In this document: one piece after another, positions 26,201 through 33,784 of the stretch
Numbering within the stretch: the stretch's first letter is position 1
How the letters are laid out: every line of letters begins with the position of its first letter
Assembly (NCBI GenBank): GCA_937872895.1
Contig: CALMUP010000017.1
Location: 53,202 to 117,201 of the forward strand
Reading direction: 5' to 3'
Origin: an uncultured Verrucomicrobiota bacterium
GTDB taxonomy: Bacteria > Verrucomicrobiota > Kiritimatiellia > CAIVKH01
DNA: 64,000 bases
Notes under the pieces: generated by a model
Told to the model about the DNA's origin: nothing
Databases searched by the model: none
Seen by the model: the letters and a program-made list of their open reading frames with translations, nothing else
Translations under genes and position numbers: made by a program

Positions 26201-29200
26201 TCCCCGACGATGGCGTCCTTGTCGCCACCGCCTATACCGGCAACGACGGGTGGTTCGAGCTCGGCTACTTCCCGTCCAACGCGTATGTGATCGCCCAGAC
26301 CGACCTGGTCAATTTCCGCAGCACCGCGGACAGCGACGGCGGCCACTCGAACCTGATCGCCCTCGTCACCGTCAGCGGCACCGACGCGACCAACCACCTG
26401 TTCCTCGACTCCCAGACCGCGTTGATCGGTGGCCAGGTCCGGTTTGACCAGGATGGCGACGGCGACATGGCCGATGACGATGAAGGGATCGGCGGCGTAG
26501 TCATCACCCTGTACACCGACCCCAACCGTGACGGGTATGAAGCCGACGGCGTGGCCGTCTCATCGCGGGTAACCATCGCCAGCGGTGATTTCCAGTTTGC
26601 CCGCGTCGAAACCGGCGCGTATGTCGTCGTGGCACAAACCATCAGCGGCATGGGTTGCTCCATGGACAGCGACACCGTGAACGATTACCGCATCGCGGTG
26701 TACATGCCGGGCGGACTGGATGACACCAGCCTGGTGTTCCTCTACTCGAGCAGCGGCCTGTCGCTGACCAAGACCGCGTCGCCCAGCGGCATCTGGTACA
26801 ACAACCTCCAGGCCCGCTACGTGGTCACGGTCGTGAACACCAGCCAGTTCATCCATACGGGGGTGAACGTGATCGACAGCATGAGCGACGGACTATCGTA
26901 CATTGCGGGGAGTGTCAGACTCAGCGGCCAACCGACGAATTATGTGACCCAGGTGTACACCAACGCCGGCACGAACACCTTCTCCGTTCCGGCCGGCGTG
27001 ACCCAGGTTGAATACCTCGTGGTGGGCGGTGGCGGCGGCGGTGGCGGTATTCCGTCCGGATCGTACGGCGGAGGAGGAGGAGGCGGCGCCGGCGGTCTGC
27101 TGTCGAACATCGGCGGCGCACCGATGGCGGTAACACCAGGCTCGAATTACATGGTCGTGGTCGGAGCCGGTGGCAGCGCCGGGGTCGGCGGCACACCGGG
27201 CGGCAATGGCGGCACGTCGCGCTTCCACACCGTGTACGCGGCAGGCGGCGGCGGCGGGGCATCGTCCGGCAACAACAACGGACGCGCGGGCGGCTCGGGC
27301 GGCGGCGGGCGCCTGAACACCTCCGGGCTTGGCGGAACCGGCATCGCCGGCCAAGGCAACAACGGCGGCAGCGGCGCCTCGTCCGGCAGCAGCGCGGGCG
27401 GCGGCGGTGGTGCCTCCACCATCGGCACCAACGGATTGACCGGCGGTGTTGGCGGCGCAGGTGGCGCCGGCTCAAGCAACCGTATCACCGGCGCGTGGGT
27501 GGCTTACGCCGGCGGCGGCGGGGGAGGCGGCTACGGCAGCAGCGGCGGCGCGGGTGGCCCCGGGGGGGGCGGACGGGCCCCGACCGTGCGCGGTGCGGGC
27601 AGCAATGCCGTGGCCAACACCGGCGGTGGTGGCGGAGGCGCAACCGGCTCCTCCAGCGGCAATGCCTTCGACGGCGGCCGTGGCGGTTCCGGCATCGTCG
27701 TCATCCGTTACGCAGCCGGTGTGGCCGGACCTCCACCGACACTCGGACAAGGCTACACCCTGCTGCCCGGCGAGTCGCTGACCTTCGCCTTCACCGCCGA
27801 AGTCTTCGCGGTCAGCTCCGTGACCAATACCGCGTGTGTCGTGTCCGACCTCGCGACCAACGCCCTCTGTGCTACCGTCATCAATTCGGTGGATACCGGA
27901 TCGGTACCCAACCGCATCGGCGGACGCGTGCGTTTTGATGTGGATGGCGACGCGGATCCCGCCGACACCGACGAAGGCATCGGCGGCGTGGTGTTGCACA
28001 TCCACACCGACCCGAATGGCGATGGCGATCCGACGGATGGCGAACGCCTGGATTCCACCACCACCGACGACCGGGGGTATTACCTGTTTGGCGGACTGGT
28101 CACCGGACGGTATGTGGTCGTCGAGGAAGATCCGTTCGGCTACACCAGCACGGGCGATATCGACGGGACCAACGACAACCGGATCGGGGTGGCGCTGCTG
28201 ACCAACAACGACATGTCCGGACGCGACTTCTTCGACTGGTCGTTGTCCGGGCTCACCATCGTCAAGCTGGTTGGCGCCGACGACATCGTCGTGCCGGGCG
28301 AAATCTTCCCCTACAGCATCCTGGTTTCCAACACCCGCGCGGTGGCCGCCGCCCAGGTCCGGATCGTTGACCATCTTCCCGCCGGCCTCGACGTACTGCC
28401 CGGAAGCGAGCGGCTGTATGTATCGGGTGCCATCATCAGCAACGCCGCCATCGACTACTTCCAGGCCGCCGCCTACACCAACAGCAACGGCAACACCGCC
28501 TGGAACGGCCCCTGGATCGAGGACGCCGACGACCAATCGCCCACCGGCGGCGACATCGCGGTGGAAACCGACCTCGGCTCGCTGCGCCTGCGCATCCGCG
28601 ACGACAACCAGTCCATCTCCCGTAGCGCCAACATCCACGGCGGCACCTCCGCCCAGCTTCGCTACAGCTACCGCCGCGCGGGCGTCGAGGCCGACGAATA
28701 CGTATCCGTGGAGATATCCACCAACAACGCCACACCCTGGCATGAACTGGCCCGCCACGGCCACCAGGTCGGCGGGGCCGCCTCGCAATCGGACGGCTCC
28801 TACAAGGCAATGTCGATTGATATCACCGCCTACGCCTCGACCAACACGACCATCCGTTTCCGCTCGCCGGCCGGGGTCATGACCGATGGCGACATGGTGT
28901 TTTTCGATGACATCCGTCTCGACTTCCAGTTCTCGGAAATCATCGCCACCAACGCGGCCCCGCCGCCGGAACTCGCGGCCGGCCTCACCCTCCAACCCTA
29001 CGCCTTCGCCTCGGTCACCTTCACCGTGCAGGTCACCACCGCCGACTGGCTGGTCAACACCGGCATCGTCTATACCCTCACCGACACCAACGGCCAGTTC
29101 GCCACCGTCACCAACCTCGTCGGCGATATCACCATGACCCAGGGCATGGTCGTGGTCTGCGCCGAAGGCCGTCAGGGCGTGAAGCTCGGGTGGACCGCCT

Positions 29201-30180
29201 ACACCAACGAGCAGGGTGTGGTCATGAAGGAGTACGATATCCTGTATGCCGATGACCCGTCCGGGTTCCATGCCGGACTCTCGAACAAGTGGGCCTGCCT
29301 GTCGTCACTCGCCGCCTGCACATCGGTCGATACCGGCGGCGTCAACCGGTGCGCCCCCGAGCAACTCGGCACCGGCCTGCGATTCTACCGCACCTCCTTC
29401 CGCGGGGCGTGGTCCACCAACCGCACCACCCGCTTCGCCACCAAGGAAGTGTACCTGGCCAAGGCCATCGCGCTGGCCGAAGGGGAGAACTTCATCTCGC
29501 TGATGATGGTCCCGGACGACAACCGCCTGATCAGCGTGCTCGGCAACGACCGCCTGCCCGCCGGCGAAAACCTGGCCACGGCAACCCGCCTCGAGTGGTA
29601 CGCCACCACGGCCCAGAGCGAGGCGACGAATATCGTCTGGCTTTCCACCGCCGGGATCTGGCAACACGAGGCCGGGGGCTCGGCCAACGACCTCGCCATC
29701 CCGCTGAACCAGGGGTTCAACCTGATCCTGCCGCCGGGCAGCGGCGACCGAACCCTGGTCGTCGCCGGACGCCTGCCCACCAATGCGTGCGCCGAGGCGG
29801 GCCATGTCGTCCCGATCATCGGCAACCAGGCCTTCAACGTGCTCAGCTACAACCTGCCGTACCGGGTGAAACTCAAGGACAGCGGACTCAAGCAGGCCGG
29901 CTTCACCGGGGTCGCGCCCGGCAAGAGTTTCAACCCGATCAACTCCGACGAGCTGCGCATCCTGCGGCGCGGCGGCGGCTCAATGCAGACCCCGCTGTAC
30001 CGGATCCTGCTGAACAGCGAGGGGAACTTCCAATACTGGTCGGGCGGCAACGGCCTCGCCGATGACCTGATGCTCGACCCGGACTGGGCATTGTTGATCT
30101 ACACCAAGAAGACCGTGTCGAACCTGAACTGGCAGGTCACGCTGCCCTACGCCAACCCGACCTGCGAGATGGCGCCCTGA
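23299..30180 (+). CDS. Giant secreted surface protein with DUF11, SdrD-B-like and glycine-rich domains
   Basis: The 2293-residue protein has a signal peptide ending near ATHAQS (residue 29) and a unique N-terminal domain (30-500). DUF11-type repeats lie near 510-610, 635-690 and 1155-1215. Jelly-roll-like segments lie near 695-860 and 1720-1880. SdrD-B-like calcium-binding domains lie near 928-1010, 1043-1118 and 1538-1618 (markers such as LYTDPNRDG, DGDGDMADDDEGIGG). A very glycine-rich block (about 1238-1474) interrupts one DUF11 unit. The final 300 residues are unique. Such proteins are cell-surface adhesins or sheath components. No LPXTG or PEP-CTERM tail is seen, so how it is held at the surface is unknown. 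Confidence 0.8.
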   Translation: MNRPSTATLRHIIHGLAASLLLASATHAQSIVQTYFIPFDEDEVNVALNTIDNFSGNIGTTLRSTISIVGGITNTVLYWDHWEDGYEANIMAPTQATTKVWGDNNPLNGIPPGFSSDRVGEGDIITLTNDIPLPRSGTNIYYDARDRLSVTRWVAMSRYLYAPSPGEVLADSAQIYDRSKFGFEFRVPVGINVGTNEMFEYASLHLGAGYDGTVLSIDGDADGAIDETVHLNAGQNHFVRFVSRGASVTATKPIQAHMITGDIGSNYEMRFFELFPRSQWDTSYFTSVHSVSNIATEVYVYNPNATAITVTCRSLYSTSRIDVAANTTGIFTMPTNSGAVFYTTNGLSFVAISATDAGKAIALNQAYDWGCSLIPVRALTTVSIVPWAPGAGGNPLASRNGNPIWITAESNTTLYIDLDGNSLTGPLTDAYGRRYDYHTNLLALQSIRVSDTNDNDQTGMRIYTLDGVKFATIWGQDPAVALTGNPYLDMGAAVFPFPTVPAVKDWSLETDRNTNGVVNPGDDVKFTIHVVNVGYSDANNVVVYDTGASNTTYLAGSSFVNGTNIVDDSTPPFDTAFPFDEFGYNLGFIPIGHTATVTYVFTVNDPFPTNTDGIVNGVYVDNQTQVFVPVPIPGFMMTKTSTTNLLEPGDRFTYTIDITSTANVQQTGVRVLDELPVGVTYVSNTTRIEVFGAFTGTLADYFTVDDEFNGSDGGLPWLGVWQEIGESNGPGAGDIRVTTDTTAPGDRYMLRIQGGNRGAMRQADLSAFTNITLAFRYRRDSMEAGDTVSASVSSNGGVSWTILTNLSGSAFDGTYSAATNLNASAFRSTNFALRFLGNSTMDTNDRVWIDDVIITTTGLNPTNRGGPPPTLAANYIIASGQTMRITFDVTIDGAIATSNIINRAFVSSHAASSPLEAAATNTVLLPARSRIGGWVRNDTEGLGNLNGLFAGIPNVPITLYTDPNRDGFPDDGVLVATAYTGNDGWFELGYFPSNAYVIAQTDLVNFRSTADSDGGHSNLIALVTVSGTDATNHLFLDSQTALIGGQVRFDQDGDGDMADDDEGIGGVVITLYTDPNRDGYEADGVAVSSRVTIASGDFQFARVETGAYVVVAQTISGMGCSMDSDTVNDYRIAVYMPGGLDDTSLVFLYSSSGLSLTKTASPSGIWYNNLQARYVVTVVNTSQFIHTGVNVIDSMSDGLSYIAGSVRLSGQPTNYVTQVYTNAGTNTFSVPAGVTQVEYLVVGGGGGGGGIPSGSYGGGGGGGAGGLLSNIGGAPMAVTPGSNYMVVVGAGGSAGVGGTPGGNGGTSRFHTVYAAGGGGGASSGNNNGRAGGSGGGGRLNTSGLGGTGIAGQGNNGGSGASSGSSAGGGGGASTIGTNGLTGGVGGAGGAGSSNRITGAWVAYAGGGGGGGYGSSGGAGGPGGGGRAPTVRGAGSNAVANTGGGGGGATGSSSGNAFDGGRGGSGIVVIRYAAGVAGPPPTLGQGYTLLPGESLTFAFTAEVFAVSSVTNTACVVSDLATNALCATVINSVDTGSVPNRIGGRVRFDVDGDADPADTDEGIGGVVLHIHTDPNGDGDPTDGERLDSTTTDDRGYYLFGGLVTGRYVVVEEDPFGYTSTGDIDGTNDNRIGVALLTNNDMSGRDFFDWSLSGLTIVKLVGADDIVVPGEIFPYSILVSNTRAVAAAQVRIVDHLPAGLDVLPGSERLYVSGAIISNAAIDYFQAAAYTNSNGNTAWNGPWIEDADDQSPTGGDIAVETDLGSLRLRIRDDNQSISRSANIHGGTSAQLRYSYRRAGVEADEYVSVEISTNNATPWHELARHGHQVGGAASQSDGSYKAMSIDITAYASTNTTIRFRSPAGVMTDGDMVFFDDIRLDFQFSEIIATNAAPPPELAAGLTLQPYAFASVTFTVQVTTADWLVNTGIVYTLTDTNGQFATVTNLVGDITMTQGMVVVCAEGRQGVKLGWTAYTNEQGVVMKEYDILYADDPSGFHAGLSNKWACLSSLAACTSVDTGGVNRCAPEQLGTGLRFYRTSFRGAWSTNRTTRFATKEVYLAKAIALAEGENFISLMMVPDDNRLISVLGNDRLPAGENLATATRLEWYATTAQSEATNIVWLSTAGIWQHEAGGSANDLAIPLNQGFNLILPPGSGDRTLVVAGRLPTNACAEAGHVVPIIGNQAFNVLSYNLPYRVKLKDSGLKQAGFTGVAPGKSFNPINSDELRILRRGGGSMQTPLYRILLNSEGNFQYWSGGNGLADDLMLDPDWALLIYTKKTVSNLNWQVTLPYANPTCEMAP

Positions 30181-30198
30181 TGCATCGGGCGGAAGCCC

Positions 30199-30858
30199 CT
30201 ACTTCGGCAACCGGTCATTGACCGCGAAGGCCATCACCTGCAACCCCGCATTGCTCGGATGCACCCCGTCCGGCTGGATCAGCGAACGCTCGTTGCCGAA
30301 TTCCTTGTTGAAGTCCACCACCCGGATGCCCAACTCCCTGGCCAGGGAACGGATCGCGTCGTTGTAGGCCTGCACCCGGCTGTTGGCGGCGCTGCGCCCT
30401 CCGTAAATGGGCAGGCAGGTGCCGAGCAGAGGGATCGTCTTGTTGGCGATGGCCGCATTGCACATCGAGCGCAGGCTGTTGATCACGGCATCGGTGCTCC
30501 GCCCATCCAGCGCGTCGTTGGTCCCGTACAGGATCACGATGGTGCCGGGCTTGTACTGGTTCAGCACGCCGCCGATGCGGCCGGCTCCGCTGGACGTGCG
30601 CTCGTCGCACCGACCCTGGTTGATCACGTTCTTGCCGGAGAGGCCGGCCAGGCGGGCCGGGTACGGGGTGCCGTCCGGGCGGCAGATGCCCTCGGTGATG
30701 CTGTCGCCGATCGCGACCACGCGGTTGGGGTCGTTGTCGCCGATGTCCTGGCCGGACCCGCCTCCGCCGCCGTCGCCACCGCCGCCGCTATCCAGGCAGC
30801 CCACGCCGGCCGCCATCCACATCCCGATCGCCAACCGCTTCATCCATGTCCTGATCAT
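30199..30858 (-). CDS. SGNH/GDSL-family lipoprotein hydrolase (copy 1)
   Basis: The 219-residue product has a lipoprotein signal with lipobox AGVGC (cysteine 21), a low-complexity glycine linker, and the SGNH blocks: GDSITEG (catalytic serine), the asparagine of GTNDA, and DGVHPSNAG (catalytic Asp and His). These enzymes are esterases, often removing acetyl groups from polysaccharides. The start at 30858 follows AGGAG and a promoter at 30886-30914. It ends 18 bases from the convergent giant protein. A tandem paralogue lies immediately upstream on the same strand. Confidence 0.9.
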   Translation of the reverse strand: MIRTWMKRLAIGMWMAAGVGCLDSGGGGDGGGGGSGQDIGDNDPNRVVAIGDSITEGICRPDGTPYPARLAGLSGKNVINQGRCDERTSSGAGRIGGVLNQYKPGTIVILYGTNDALDGRSTDAVINSLRSMCNAAIANKTIPLLGTCLPIYGGRSAANSRVQAYNDAIRSLARELGIRVVDFNKEFGNERSLIQPDGVHPSNAGLQVMAFAVNDRLPK

Positions 30859-30885
30859 CGCGCATCTCCTCGTTGGTGCGCCGGA

Positions 30886-30914
30886 TCAATAAGCGAGGAA
30901 AACGGATTTGTAAA
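30886..30914 (-). promoter_or_regulatory. Promoter of SGNH lipoprotein copy 1
   Basis: On the minus strand TTTACA is followed after exactly 17 bases by TATTGA, leaving a leader of about 20 bases. The neighbouring paralogue has TTTACA-17-TATCTA at the same distance from its start. Confidence 0.7.
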
Positions 30915-31006
30915 GCGCAACAGGCCGTGGACCCGCTACCATCGGGTCGGCGTTCACGGAAGCGCACAAAATGCCGACGTGGCACGTCGTGAGCCGGGAG
31001 AGCCGA

Positions 31007-31663
31007 TTACTTCTTCGGGATCCGGTCGTTCACCGCAAGGGCGATCACCTGGTTGCCCGCGTCGCTCGGGTGAAGGCCATCCGACTGAAGGAAGGAACGC
31101 TCGTTGCCGAACTCCTTCTCGAGATCAATGACCTTCACGCCCAACTCCTTGCCAAGTTCGCGGATCAGGGGGTTGTAGGACAGCACGGTCGCATTGGCAA
31201 ACGAGTATCGATCATACATGGGCAGACACGTGGCGAGAAGCGGCACGGTCTTGTTGGCGATCGCGGCATTGCACATGTTGCGCAGGTTGTTGGCAACGGA
31301 CTCGGGGCTCAGGGCAAAGATCGCATCGTTCGCTCCGTAGAAGATCACGATATAGCCGGGCTGGTAGCGCTTGAGCACACTGCCGATGCGCGAGGCGGCT
31401 TCACCGCTGCGCTCGCCGCAGAGCCCTTGGTTGATGACCTGCTTGCCGGAAAGATCGGCCAACCGCGCCGGATAGGGCGGGCCATCGGGTACGCACACGC
31501 CTTCGGTTATGCTATCGCCCAGAGCAACGACACGGCCCGGGTCATTGTCGCCGAAATCGATCGCCGAACTGCTGTCGCCGTCATCGCTGCCGCTGTCAAA
31601 ACAGCCGGATCCCGCCAATGCGATCAGCCCCAACACCATCAGAATACGCAGCGATTTGAACAT
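31007..31663 (-). CDS. SGNH/GDSL-family lipoprotein hydrolase (copy 2)
   Basis: A 218-residue paralogue of the neighbouring lipoprotein, with a lipobox GSGC (cysteine 21 again), a short Ser/Asp/Gly linker, GDSITEG, the asparagine block GANDA, and DGLHPSDAG with the catalytic Asp/His pair. The start at 31663 is fixed by the site GAGGAAAG and by the promoter at 31689-31717; a longer frame upstream is not coding. The most likely role is deacetylation of surface or environmental glycans. Confidence 0.9.
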   Translation of the reverse strand: MFKSLRILMVLGLIALAGSGCFDSGSDDGDSSSAIDFGDNDPGRVVALGDSITEGVCVPDGPPYPARLADLSGKQVINQGLCGERSGEAASRIGSVLKRYQPGYIVIFYGANDAIFALSPESVANNLRNMCNAAIANKTVPLLATCLPMYDRYSFANATVLSYNPLIRELGKELGVKVIDLEKEFGNERSFLQSDGLHPSDAGNQVIALAVNDRIPKK

Positions 31664-31688
31664 GACTTTCCTCGTTGTTGCGATGGGA

Positions 31689-31717
31689 TAGATAATGCAC
31701 AACCCCTGCTTTGTAAA
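31689..31717 (-). promoter_or_regulatory. Promoter of SGNH lipoprotein copy 2
   Basis: TTTACA-17-TATCTA on the minus strand, with the start codon about 20 bases past the expected transcription start. A six-pair hairpin (ACCCCT 31702-31707 with AGGGGT 31717-31722) overlaps the -35 and spacer region. Confidence 0.7.
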
Positions 31718-31759
31718 GGGGTGAGCCGTTGCGGAAACGGCCCGAAAGCCAAGAAACGC

Positions 31760-31788
31760 TTGATGCCCGGAGCAATCGGTCGTAGGGT
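31760..31788 (+). promoter_or_regulatory. Possible promoter of the small secreted CenC-like protein
   Basis: TTGATG is followed after 17 bases by TAGGGT, about 33 bases before the ATG at 31821. The -10 is weak. Confidence 0.3.
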
Positions 31789-31820
31789 GGAAAGACGTAA
31801 TTTTGGGGAGAAACCGCACC

Positions 31821-32378
31821 ATGAAACGCCTGACCATCCTTGTTGCCCTCCTGGCCACCAGCACGCTGGCCGAGCAGGAAAACCTCTTGAGAAACCCTGG
31901 TTTCGAGACCTCCGGCACCCAGGAGGAGTCCGCACAGCACTGGCGCATGCACGATCCCGACGACCACGGCGACGCCTGGGGTACCGCGATCCGCGCCGGC
32001 TGGCGCGCCCGCGAGGGCCGCTACATCGGGGTGATCCGCGGCGGCTGGGCCGGGGTCGGCGAATACGGGGGCTTCTGGCAGGAAGTGGAAGCCTCTGCGG
32101 GCGCGACCTACCGGGCCTCCGCCTGGTTCTGGGCCGATGGGGCCTGGCGTGCGGATACGCAGGAACTGAAAATCGAGTTCTGGAACACCGACCGCACCGA
32201 GATCACCGGCAGCGAAACGGTGGCCCTGCACGACATCGGCGAGATCTGGGTGCAGAAGGAAATCGAGGCGCTCGCCCCGGAAGGAACCGGCTGGGTTCGC
32301 ATCGTGATCAACGCCTCCGGTACCGGCAACGAAGGCGCGCTGCAGATCGACGAGGCGTCCATCGTCCGCCTACCCTGA
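31821..32378 (+). CDS. Small secreted protein with carbohydrate-binding-like jelly-roll domain
   Basis: The 185-residue product has a signal peptide (MKRLTILVALLATSTLA) and then one domain beginning with the motif NLLRNPGFETSG, typical of CenC/CBM4_9-like beta-sandwiches, and ending EGALQIDEASIVRLP, as such domains do. No enzyme domain is attached. It probably binds carbohydrate or another surface ligand. The start at 31821 follows GGGGAGAAA. It is flanked by a lipoprotein esterase and panC on the other strand, and is transcribed alone. Confidence 0.75.
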   Translation: MKRLTILVALLATSTLAEQENLLRNPGFETSGTQEESAQHWRMHDPDDHGDAWGTAIRAGWRAREGRYIGVIRGGWAGVGEYGGFWQEVEASAGATYRASAWFWADGAWRADTQELKIEFWNTDRTEITGSETVALHDIGEIWVQKEIEALAPEGTGWVRIVINASGTGNEGALQIDEASIVRLP

Positions 32379-32400
32379 CCGGACTCCCGCGCGGAGAACC

Positions 32401-33249
32401 TCAGGACCGCAACACGGTATTGTCGATCAACCGTGTGGCGGAGAACCTGACCGCCAACGCCAGCAAGGCCGGCCGCTCGATCCGCTCCACCGGCTCCAGC
32501 GTTTCGTCATCGACCAGCTCGATGTAATCGACCACCCCCGCCGGGGCCCCGGCGGCCAGTGTTTCCGCCACCATGGCCTTCACCACCGAAGCCGACCGCT
32601 CCCCGGCGGCAACCCGATCGCGGGCCAGACCGAGCGCCCGGGACAGCGTAACCGCCTGCAAACGCTCGTCCGGCGCGAGCAGGCGGTTGCGCGAGCTCAT
32701 GGCCAGGCCGTCCGCCTCGCGCCCGGTCGGTCCCGGCACGATCTCCACCGGCATGTTCAGGTCACGCACCATGCGCCGGATCACCCGGAGCTGCTGCGCA
32801 TCCTTCTCGCCGAATACGGCGATGTCCGGCTGGACGAGGTTGAACAACTTCGCCACCACCGTCGTGACCCCGCGGAAATGGCCCGGCCGCGCGGCACCGC
32901 ACAAGCCGCGGCCGAGCGCTTCCTCAACGACGTAGGTGGAGTAGCCCGGCGGGTACATCGACGCCGCGGTCGGATAGAACACCGCGTCAACCCCGGCCGC
33001 CCGGCACATGGCCTCGTCGCGGGCGAAATCGCGCGGATAGCGGGAGAAATCCTCGTTGGGACCGAACTGGGTGGGGTTGACGAAGAGGCTCACCACCACC
33101 GCCTGGGCGCGGGAACGGGCGATGCGCACCAGCGAGAGATGGCCGTCGTGCAGGTAGCCCATCGTCGGCACGAAACCGATGGTGCGTCCGGCCCGCCGCT
33201 GTTCGCGCGACCACGCCGCCATCGCTTCCGGGGTATCGAGTAGGATCAT
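32401..33249 (-). CDS. panC: Pantoate--beta-alanine ligase
   Basis: The 282-residue enzyme makes pantothenate from pantoate and beta-alanine with ATP. It has the HIGH-like nucleotide motif in PTMGYLHDGHLSLV, VSLFVNPTQFGPNEDF, FGEKDAQQLRVIRRMV, and READGLAMSSRNRLL. The ATG at 33249 gives the usual start (MILLDTPEAM) and normal family length. A longer frame upstream would add unrelated residues. No other pantothenate gene lies in the window. Confidence 0.96.
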   Translation of the reverse strand: MILLDTPEAMAAWSREQRRAGRTIGFVPTMGYLHDGHLSLVRIARSRAQAVVVSLFVNPTQFGPNEDFSRYPRDFARDEAMCRAAGVDAVFYPTAASMYPPGYSTYVVEEALGRGLCGAARPGHFRGVTTVVAKLFNLVQPDIAVFGEKDAQQLRVIRRMVRDLNMPVEIVPGPTGREADGLAMSSRNRLLAPDERLQAVTLSRALGLARDRVAAGERSASVVKAMVAETLAAGAPAGVVDYIELVDDETLEPVERIERPALLALAVRFSATRLIDNTVLRS

Positions 33250-33352
33250 CGCGCGATCAAAGCAAAGCGGTCGGTTGGTGGCGAGCCGGAAAACACCCGG
33301 CCCCGGCGACAAAATCATCGCCCCGACCAACCCGCCCCGCTAGGATAGCGCC

Positions 33353-33784
33353 ATGCCCCATTCGCGCCATCGCACCTGGATCGATATCCAGAAAAAACAC
33401 GCCGGCCTGCACCACCCCGAAGTGTCCACCGATCACGAGATCGACTGGATCCCCAACGCCGACGTGATTGAAATGGCCGACGGAGTCCTCGTCCGCCTCG
33501 AACTCGCCGGCGTCACTCCGGACAGCCTTCAGATCGCCGCGACCCGCAACGCGGTCATGATCAACGGCCACCGCGTCAACCCGCACACCGGCAGCACCGC
33601 CGCCGGTTACCGGTTCCGGCAGATGGAAATTGAATACGGCGCATTCGAACGCGTCCTACCCCTGCCCTTCCCGATCGATCCACACCATGTCCAGGCGCGC
33701 TGCGGCAACGGATTGCTGGAAATCCACCTGCCGCGCGCCCGGCAGGCCCTGACCCGGAAAACCGTCATTCACCTCCAATGGTAA
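33353..33784 (+). CDS. Hsp20/alpha-crystallin small heat-shock protein
   Basis: The 143-residue protein has an alpha-crystallin domain at about 45-135, with VLVRLELAGVTPDSLQIA, the arm YRFRQMEIEYGAFERVLPLP, and a late ARCGNGLLEIHLPRA strand. The usual C-terminal I-x-I motif is absent. Small heat-shock proteins hold unfolded proteins. The gene overlaps lon by seven bases, so the two are translated from one message. No CIRCE element or clear heat-shock promoter was recognised upstream. Confidence 0.9.
   Translation: MPHSRHRTWIDIQKKHAGLHHPEVSTDHEIDWIPNADVIEMADGVLVRLELAGVTPDSLQIAATRNAVMINGHRVNPHTGSTAAGYRFRQMEIEYGAFERVLPLPFPIDPHHVQARCGNGLLEIHLPRARQALTRKTVIHLQW

Noticed and set aside
27010..27720. 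Glycine-rich block as a sequencing artefact or separate PE_PGRS-like gene
   Set aside because: The frame stays open across it and the block starts and ends with the strand motifs of a known glycine-rich domain, so it belongs to the giant protein.
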